Part shown: positions 1-4,989 of the stretch, one piece after another | Numbering within the stretch: position 1 is the stretch's first letter | Layout: every line of letters starts with the position of its first letter | NCBI GenBank assembly: GCA_946482585.1 | Contig: CAMLSI010000306.1 | Location: 1 to 6,615, forward strand | Direction: 5' to 3' | From: an uncultured Lysobacteraceae bacterium | GTDB taxonomy: Bacteria > Pseudomonadota > Gammaproteobacteria > Xanthomonadales > Rhodanobacteraceae | Length of the DNA: 6,615 bases | Notes under the pieces: model-generated | Told to the model about the DNA's origin: nothing | What the model saw: the letters and a program-made list of their open reading frames with translations, nothing else | Databases searched by the model: none | Made by a program: the position numbers and the translations under genes

Positions 1-499
1 CTGGGTGCTCGCGGCGATTCCGCTGCTGATCGCGACGCGGCAGCGGTTTCCGCTGACGCGATTGCTGTACTGGCTCATTGCGATCCATTGCCTGATCCTG
101 ATCTACGGCGGCAAGTACACCTATGCATTGACACCGCTCGGCGATCTCTGGCGCGACTGGTTCGGGCTCGTGCGCAACAACTACGACCGTCTCGGTCATT
201 TCGCGCAGGGTTTCGTTCCGGCGATTCTCGCGCGCGAACTGCTGCTGCGCTGCACGCCGCTCGTGCGCGGCGGCTGGCTGTTCTACCTCGTCTGCGCGGC
301 AGCCTTGAGTTTCAGCGCGTTCTTCGAGTTCATCGAATGGTGGGCCGCCGTCATCATGGGCGGTGCGGCCGACGCCTATCTCGCGACGCAGGGCGACGTC
401 TGGGATACGCAGTGGGACATGTTCAGTGCGCTCAGCGGCGCGGTCGCGGCGCAGGTGCTGCTCGGGCGCGTGCACGACCGGCAGCTCGGGCTGGCGTGA
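1..499 (+). CDS. yjdF: YjdF-like inner-membrane protein (DUF2238), 5'-truncated by window edge
   Basis: The reading frame is open from the first complete codon (TGG at 2-4) to TGA at 497-499, giving about 165 residues. I recognise it as the YjdF/DUF2238 family of polytopic inner-membrane proteins, whose biochemical role is not established. Family-like landmarks are visible: GGKYTYA after the first hydrophobic segment, NNYDRLGHFAQGFVPA, then EFIEWW inside a hydrophobic stretch, and QGDVWDTQWDM before a last membrane segment. At least three membrane segments can be seen (around LLYWLIAIHCLILIY, WLFYLVCAAALSFSAFF and ALSGAVAAQVLL). Full-length relatives are roughly 200 residues, so about 40 N-terminal residues should lie upstream of the window. 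The GTG at 5-7 could act as a start codon but is more likely an internal valine, because the frame is open before it and a family-like stretch begins immediately. The gene converges on the minus-strand peptidase gene and probably ends transcription at the hairpin at 577-604. Family assignment is fairly sure; function is unknown. Confidence 0.8.
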   Translation, partial: WVLAAIPLLIATRQRFPLTRLLYWLIAIHCLILIYGGKYTYALTPLGDLWRDWFGLVRNNYDRLGHFAQGFVPAILARELLLRCTPLVRGGWLFYLVCAAALSFSAFFEFIEWWAAVIMGGAADAYLATQGDVWDTQWDMFSALSGAVAAQVLLGRVHDRQLGLA

Positions 500-576
500 A
501 GGCAGGTCGGCTCCGCCGCACTCAATCCACCTTGCGTCGGGCCTTCTGAATATCCGCCGGAAGATTCAACGCAACG

Positions 577-604
577 AAAAGGCCGCCCGAAGGCGGCCTT
601 TTTT
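577..604. terminator. Bidirectional intrinsic terminator between convergent genes
   Basis: A perfect inverted repeat is visible: AAAAGGCCGCC at 577-587, a four-base loop CGAA at 588-591, and GGCGGCCTTTT at 592-602, with the T-run continuing to 604. The A-run on the left arm reads as a T-run on the minus strand, so the element can stop transcription from both sides. It lies 77 bases after the yjdF-like stop and 17 bases beyond the stop of the minus-strand peptidase gene, as expected for a shared terminator of two convergent genes. The rest of the 500-621 gap shows no other feature I can support. Confidence 0.93.
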
Positions 605-621
605 CATTCCTGCGATTCGCG

Positions 622-3600
622 TCAGGTCTGGAAGCCGTTCGCGAAGAGGCGATCGGCCGGCACGCTGCGGCAGCTCTGCACCTTGATGTCGTCGACGTAC
701 CAGCCGTGCGGCGCGAGGCCTGCGGAGGAGTCGGTCGCGGCGCGGAAGCGCAAGCGCACGGTCTGGCCCGCGTAGCCGTTCAGGTCGACGACTGACTTCT
801 TGTACGCGCGCGTGCCGCACCAGACTTGCAGTCCGTTCACGGGACCGGTGCCGGCCGGGCCGGTGTACGGATCGGTCAGCAGTAGCGCGCCGGTGAGCTG
901 GGTCCAGCTCGTGCCGCCGTTGGTCGAGATCTCGATCAGGCCACCGTCGTAACAACTGGTTGCCGTATTGGGTTCGAGATTCAGATCGCTCTGGAAGCTC
1001 AATGTCAGCGGATTCTCGCCGGTCGGCAGCGCGACGGCCGGCGAGACGAGGCGCTGGTCGGACGTGGTCGTGATGTCGGTGGCGAGCCAGGCCTTGCTCG
1101 GCGACGACGGGCGCGCCGTACTCACGGCCCAGGTCTGCGTGCCGGTGCCCGCGCTCGTCGTCCAGCCGCTGACATCGCCCTCGACGTCGTCGCTGAACAG
1201 GCTGTTCGCGCTCTGGCCGGCGTTGCAGTCGCCGGGCATCGCCGCAGTGACGAACCGGAACACGCTCGAATTCGTGCCGGCGCCGCAGATGTTGCCGGCG
1301 CGGACACGCCAGTAGTACGTGGTGAGCGACTGCAGGCCGCTGACGGCCCAGCTCGTCTGCGTGAGGTCCGAGCGGCTCGCGACGATCTGCGCGAACGCGG
1401 CATCGGTCGCGACTTCGACGGTGTACGTGCTCGTTCCGGCGATCGCCGCCCAGCTCAGTGTGACCGGCGTGACCACGCTGACGCCGGTCGCGTCGTTGGC
1501 CGGCGCGGTCAGCGTCGTCGCGGCCAGCGTGCCGGTCGCCACCGAGAGCTGCGCGCTCGCGCTGTGGCCCGGGCTCGCCGTGGCGGCGCCGGTGATCGTC
1601 AGCGTGCTCGTGCCGGCGGCGACACCGGTCGTCGTGACCGTCATCGTCGCCGGGCTGCCCGGTGCGACCGGATTCGGCGTGAAGCTCACGCTCGAGCCGC
1701 CGGGATTGCCGGTTGCGCTCAGGGTGATCGCGTTCGTGAAGCCGAGGTCGCTCACGGTGTTCAGATTGAACATCGCCGACGCCGGCGCGCAGATCGCCTG
1801 CGGTGTGTTCGTCACGCTGAGGCGGAAGTCCGGCGCATCGCCGGAACAGGCCGGGCGCGTGCCGCAGGCGATGCCGTGCGCATTCATGGCGTCCCAGATG
1901 CGGCAGGCGTTCGGCGTGCCGTTCGCAAGATTGCCGTCATCGTCGTCGGCGGGCAGGAACACGGTGTACCAGTTCGTCGCGGCGCAGCCGTCGACCGAGG
2001 CGGCGAGGTTGCAGGTACCGCCCGACGCGACACGATAGGCGCTCTTGCTCGGCGTCAGGCTGGCGTACCAGATGCGGTCCATCTTGCCCCAGCCGCTCGC
2101 GCCGAAGCGCTCGATCAGCGACTGCGTGAGATCCCAGTTCGCCGCGCTCGCGATGTAGCTTTCGCAGTGGCCCTCGTAGCCCATCGGACCGCGGTAAGGC
2201 TGGCCCGAGGGCGTGGTGTACGGGCAGGCGAGGCGGTCGCAGTTGATGCCGGTGTCGCTGCCGAGATTGGCCGGGCTCGCCCGCTTGTCGGCCGATGCGG
2301 CGAGGCCGAAGTCGCCGACGTCGCGCACGCCGGTGCAATTCGTGCAATTGTGGCAATTGAAACCCGGCGCGAAATTCTGGCCGATGCAGGAATCGCGCGT
2401 CTCGAGGAACGCGAACGTGTCGCCGACCGCTTCGCCCGAGCCGTTCTCGCCGGCGGAACCGCCGGTGTTGGTGTCCATGCCGTGACCCCACTCGTGCAGG
2501 AACACTGCGGCGATCTCGCCGGTGTTGGAGCAGACCATGGCGGGATTCGTCGGATGCGGGCCGGAGTGGTAGAAGTTCAGCGTCGAGCCGTTCCACGACG
2601 CGTTGCAGGTGTTGTTGATGTTCATGCTCGCGGTCACCTTGCCCTGCAGCCAGGTGTTGGCCGGGAAGAAGGTGCGCGCTTTCTCGTTGATGCGCGACAG
2701 GTGATAGAAACCCGTGCGCGACGCATGCGTGTTGCCGGCGCCGCCGACGCCCGGCGTCGTGCAGTCGGTGCCTGCGCTCGTGCCGAACGCGAGATTGCCG
2801 TCGGTGCCGTTGGCGAGCGAGATCGCGCCGCAGGCGTCCGACATCCGGAAATACTTGCCGTTGAGCGTGGCCGTGGCCGTGCCGCCGGAATAGTCGTAGA
2901 TGCCGAGCGTGTCGGTGATCTTGGTCGTACCGTTGCTCAGTTCGACGAACGGCAGCGGCACGACGATTTCGGTGTCGCTGTTGGTCGTCGGATAGACGCC
3001 GCCGGTGACGGTCGCGTTGACGTTCACGGTGAGGTCGCGCGCTTGGATCACGTGGCCGTCCTGCGCGTCGACGAGCACCTGCCAGGTCGCGTCGTCGCCC
3101 TTGACGCGGAACTGGTAGCGCCAGGCGAGCACGTGCCGGTAGCCCGCGCCGCGCGCGTCCGCATAGCGTTCGCCGTAGCGACCGCCCTCGGGCAGCAGCG
3201 GATAGATGCGCAGTTCGCCGCGCTGATCGAATTCGCCGACCTCGACGCTGCTGCGGAAGCCGAGCTGGTCCCAGGCGCGGGCGAAGGCGTCGTCGCGCGT
3301 CAGCGCGGGCTGCGCGCCGATTGCCACGTCCGCGACGCGCTCGGCGCCGAACTGCACCACGTTGCCCTGCGCGACGCGCACGTAGACGAACGCGCCATCG
3401 ACGCGCACGCCCTTGTGGAACTGGCCGAACTCGAGGAACCAGACCGGGTTGTCACCGCCGGCGCGGATGCTGCGTTCGCCGTCGAGGCGCAGGTCGATGC
3501 CGTCGATGCGCAGCAGGTCGTCCGCGGTCGCGATGAAGTCGCGCGCCTTCGCGGCGACGGTGCCGAGATTCAGGTCGGAGTCGTGCGCGAGGCCGGACTG

Positions 3601-3942
3601 CTGCAGCGTGAGCCGGTTGCCGCGGCCCGGGATCAGCGCGACGCCGCTGCCCTGCACGACGTTGGCGCGATCCGCGCGATCGTCCCAGCGCAGGTCCCAG
3701 CTGCCGCCGTGGCGTTGCCGGAACGCGGCGAGCTTGCCCGAGAGCAGCGTGTCTTCCTGGGCCGCGAGCGTCAGCGACGGCAGCGCGTCGAGCGCGGGTT
3801 CCGCGAACAGGCGCGTGGGACGCGTGGCGCTTTCGGCCTGGCGGCCGCTGTCGGCGGCGGGCTGTATGGCCTGCGCGTTCGGCAAGCCGAACGCGAATGT
3901 CAGCAGCCCGGCTAGGGCGGCAGTTCTGACGGGGTGGAGCAT
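622..3942 (-). CDS. Secreted gluzincin-type zinc metallopeptidase (M36/M4-like) with FTP/PepSY-like propeptide, FN3 and C-terminal jelly-roll-like domain
   Basis: This gene encodes a 1106-residue exported zinc endopeptidase, probably acting outside the cell on protein substrates. Visible order: signal peptide 1-25 (hydrophobic core, AQA cleavage site); FTP-like propeptide about 125-200 (FHKGVRVDGAFVYVRV); PepSY-like stretch about 210-305 ending VDAQDGHVIQ; catalytic region about 310-695. The catalytic motif is HEWGH at 483-487, with E484 as catalytic base. GSGEAVGD follows, making E504 the likely third zinc ligand and D508 the usual supporting Asp, as in the GExxxD of fungalysin/thermolysin-type enzymes. 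A Cys-rich loop (C530, C533, C536) and DDDDGNLANGTPN at 666-678 follow. Next come an Ig-like linker about 705-800, an FN3 domain about 808-900 (W831, YYWRVRAG), a jelly-roll-like domain about 917-1093 resembling immune-inhibitor-A or MAM modules, and the tail DRLFANGFQT. The start at 3942 is chosen for GAGGAA nine bases upstream and the signal peptide just after it; the frame is open to 4392 but that extension looks noncoding. Exact MEROPS family is uncertain. Confidence 0.9.
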   Translation of the reverse strand: MLHPVRTAALAGLLTFAFGLPNAQAIQPAADSGRQAESATRPTRLFAEPALDALPSLTLAAQEDTLLSGKLAAFRQRHGGSWDLRWDDRADRANVVQGSGVALIPGRGNRLTLQQSGLAHDSDLNLGTVAAKARDFIATADDLLRIDGIDLRLDGERSIRAGGDNPVWFLEFGQFHKGVRVDGAFVYVRVAQGNVVQFGAERVADVAIGAQPALTRDDAFARAWDQLGFRSSVEVGEFDQRGELRIYPLLPEGGRYGERYADARGAGYRHVLAWRYQFRVKGDDATWQVLVDAQDGHVIQARDLTVNVNATVTGGVYPTTNSDTEIVVPLPFVELSNGTTKITDTLGIYDYSGGTATATLNGKYFRMSDACGAISLANGTDGNLAFGTSAGTDCTTPGVGGAGNTHASRTGFYHLSRINEKARTFFPANTWLQGKVTASMNINNTCNASWNGSTLNFYHSGPHPTNPAMVCSNTGEIAAVFLHEWGHGMDTNTGGSAGENGSGEAVGDTFAFLETRDSCIGQNFAPGFNCHNCTNCTGVRDVGDFGLAASADKRASPANLGSDTGINCDRLACPYTTPSGQPYRGPMGYEGHCESYIASAANWDLTQSLIERFGASGWGKMDRIWYASLTPSKSAYRVASGGTCNLAASVDGCAATNWYTVFLPADDDDGNLANGTPNACRIWDAMNAHGIACGTRPACSGDAPDFRLSVTNTPQAICAPASAMFNLNTVSDLGFTNAITLSATGNPGGSSVSFTPNPVAPGSPATMTVTTTGVAAGTSTLTITGAATASPGHSASAQLSVATGTLAATTLTAPANDATGVSVVTPVTLSWAAIAGTSTYTVEVATDAAFAQIVASRSDLTQTSWAVSGLQSLTTYYWRVRAGNICGAGTNSSVFRFVTAAMPGDCNAGQSANSLFSDDVEGDVSGWTTSAGTGTQTWAVSTARPSSPSKAWLATDITTTSDQRLVSPAVALPTGENPLTLSFQSDLNLEPNTATSCYDGGLIEISTNGGTSWTQLTGALLLTDPYTGPAGTGPVNGLQVWCGTRAYKKSVVDLNGYAGQTVRLRFRAATDSSAGLAPHGWYVDDIKVQSCRSVPADRLFANGFQT

Positions 3943-3951
3943 CGGATCGAT

Positions 3952-3957
3952 TTCCTC
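3952..3957 (-). promoter_or_regulatory. Shine-Dalgarno that fixes the start of the minus-strand peptidase
   Basis: On the minus strand GAGGAA lies nine bases before the ATG at 3942. This site together with the immediately following signal peptide decides in favour of this start over the ATG at 4392, which has only an AGGA three bases in front of it and would bury the signal peptide 150 residues inside the protein. Confidence 0.75.
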
Positions 3958-4479
3958 AGCGGGCGATGGATGGCGTGCGCGCCGCACCCGGGAGTGCGCA
4001 GCGCGACCGGCGATGGATCGTCGTGGCGGTGCTGCCGGTGCCGGTCGCAGGTGCCCGCGCGCGCGCAGCCGCACCGTGCCTGCGGTGCGTATCGGTTCGC
4101 GGCGAGATTCCCCTATCCCCTGTCGCTGGCGCGGTGCGCCGGCCCCGTGGACCGTCGCCGGCGTTGCCGCGGCGTCGTGTCCATCGCGGAGTATGCCTGC
4201 GCGCTGCGGCGCCCGTATCGGGCCCGCGACCGAGGCGGTTGCCGTCTCCGGGGCGGCCGTCACAGGAGCTACCGGCCCGGTCGTACCGGCAGCGGCCGGC
4301 ACGGACTCTCCGCCGGCCCCGACTGGAACCTGCCATCGGGCGCTGCCCGGCGGTCCGGCCATCACGGGCCCGGCGGCAACGACGATCGGCATCGATCCTG
4401 CTTTGCGCTTGAAATGTAAAACGTGTCCACACCGCGCGCGTCGACGGCAGGGATGCCACGCGCCGGCCGTAGACTGATC

Positions 4480-4504
4480 CGGCCGCTCGCTGCGGCCGCT
4501 TTTT
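4480..4504 (+). terminator. GC hairpin with T-run in the 5' leader: possible attenuator or terminator
   Basis: CGGCCGC at 4480-4486 pairs with GCGGCCG at 4492-4498 around a five-base TCGCT loop, and T5 follows at 4500-4504 after one intervening C. The shape is that of an intrinsic terminator, but it lies in the presumed leader of the downstream gene, one base before its AGGGGG ribosome binding site. No plus-strand gene ends just upstream, so a simple terminator role is not obvious. A transcriptional attenuator or an RNA-stabilising or RBS-masking stem-loop are alternatives. GC-rich palindromes are common in such genomes, so chance remains possible. Confidence 0.5.
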
Positions 4505-4505
4505 C

Positions 4506-4511
4506 AGGGGG
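4506..4511 (+). promoter_or_regulatory. Strong ribosome binding site of the small exported-protein gene
   Basis: AGGGGG lies seven bases before the ATG at 4519 and decides that start over the in-frame upstream ATG at 4453, which has no comparable site and would put about 22 extra, partly basic residues before the signal peptide. Confidence 0.75.
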
Positions 4512-4518
4512 AAAACTC

Positions 4519-4989
4519 ATGTCGTTGTCGCGTGCTGCCGTTGCTGCGGCCGTATTGGCTGTTGTCGTTTCCGTCGCGTCGGCGGCGCCGCCGCCGTCCG
4601 TCTCTTCCGTACCGCCCAAGCGCAACCTGCGCGCTGTGACCGTCGACGAACTGCCGGCAGCGAGTGCCGCGGCGCTGCGCGCGCGCGAGGCGGCGCCGGC
4701 GGCCGATCCCGGTCGAAGCGCCGCGCCGGCGGAACAGCAGGCGCACATCGACCCGCGGACCGGCGAACTCGTCGCCGCGCCGCCGGGTTCGGCATTGCCG
4801 ACCGAAACCGTCCTCGCGCCGCAGGTCGACATGAGCCTGCGCCGCTGGCCGAACGGATTCCTCTACATCGACACCAGCGGCTACCAGCACAGCGCGACGG
4901 CCACGATCGATGCCGACGGCAACGTCCGCATGCAGTGCGAGGAGCCCGGACACGGGCACGAGCACGCGGCCGCGGAGCCGCAGCCATGA
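4519..4989 (+). CDS. Small exported protein with DPRTGEL motif and His-rich C-terminus, unknown function
   Basis: This gene encodes 156 residues. The N-terminus is a clear Sec signal peptide (hydrophobic run at about 6-20, ASA cleavage after residue 22), so the product is periplasmic or secreted. The mature part begins with a Pro/Ala-rich, probably flexible segment, followed by HIDPRTGEL at 76-84. A compact region of about 108-142 follows, with WPNGFLYIDTSG and ATIDADGNVRMQC ending at C140, the only cysteine. The tail holds H145, H147 and H149 in GHGHEHA, which could bind a divalent metal such as zinc. From memory, small exported proteins with a DPxTG-[EQ]-L segment and a C-terminal DGxxxxxC segment recur in Xanthomonadales near secreted peptidases; I cannot verify this here and know no function for them. 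The stop codon overlaps the start of the next gene (ATGA), so the two are almost certainly one operon with coupled translation. Inference: it may be a partner, inhibitor or chaperone of the downstream metallopeptidase. Confidence 0.85.
   Translation: MSLSRAAVAAAVLAVVVSVASAAPPPSVSSVPPKRNLRAVTVDELPAASAAALRAREAAPAADPGRSAAPAEQQAHIDPRTGELVAAPPGSALPTETVLAPQVDMSLRRWPNGFLYIDTSGYQHSATATIDADGNVRMQCEEPGHGHEHAAAEPQP
4974..4977 (+). promoter_or_regulatory. GGAG ribosome binding site inside the upstream gene
   Basis: GGAG lies eight bases before the ATG at 4986 and eleven before the tandem ATG at 4989, favouring 4986. It sits inside the last codons of the small-protein gene, whose TGA at 4987-4989 overlaps the start as ATGA, the usual sign of translational coupling. 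Confidence 0.6.

Larger units (their letters stand above)
3943..4518. promoter_or_regulatory. Divergent intergenic region, presumed to hold both promoters
   Basis: These 576 bases separate the start codons of the minus-strand peptidase and the plus-strand small-protein gene. Several frames are open on both strands, but their products are Arg/Ala/Pro/Gly-rich, lack recognisable domains and use codons such as ATA, CGA and GGA that are scarce in the neighbouring genes, so I read them as chance openings in GC-rich DNA. The one clearly less GC-rich patch is at 4401-4424 (TTGAAATGTAAAACGT). It could belong to a promoter for either gene: TGTAAA is weakly -10-like on the plus strand, and TTTACA is -35-like on the minus strand. 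I found no well-spaced -35/-10 pair for either direction, so no promoter position is called. The region ends with the hairpin at 4480-4504. Confidence 0.5.

Noticed and set aside
1564..3915. Long plus-strand open frame antisense to the large peptidase
   Set aside because: Its product is almost entirely Arg/Ala/Val/Gly with no domains, and the minus strand of the same DNA has signal peptide, HEWGH and FN3 features. It is a GC-rich shadow.
3966..4412. Possible plus-strand gene in the divergent intergenic region
   Set aside because: No Shine-Dalgarno before the start, an Arg/Pro/Ala-rich product and no signal peptide or domain. Several other frames over the same bases are equally open.
4409..4437. 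TTGAAA as a -35 element for the small-gene promoter
   Set aside because: At the right spacing (about 4432-4437) there is only CCGCGC, nothing resembling a -10 element.
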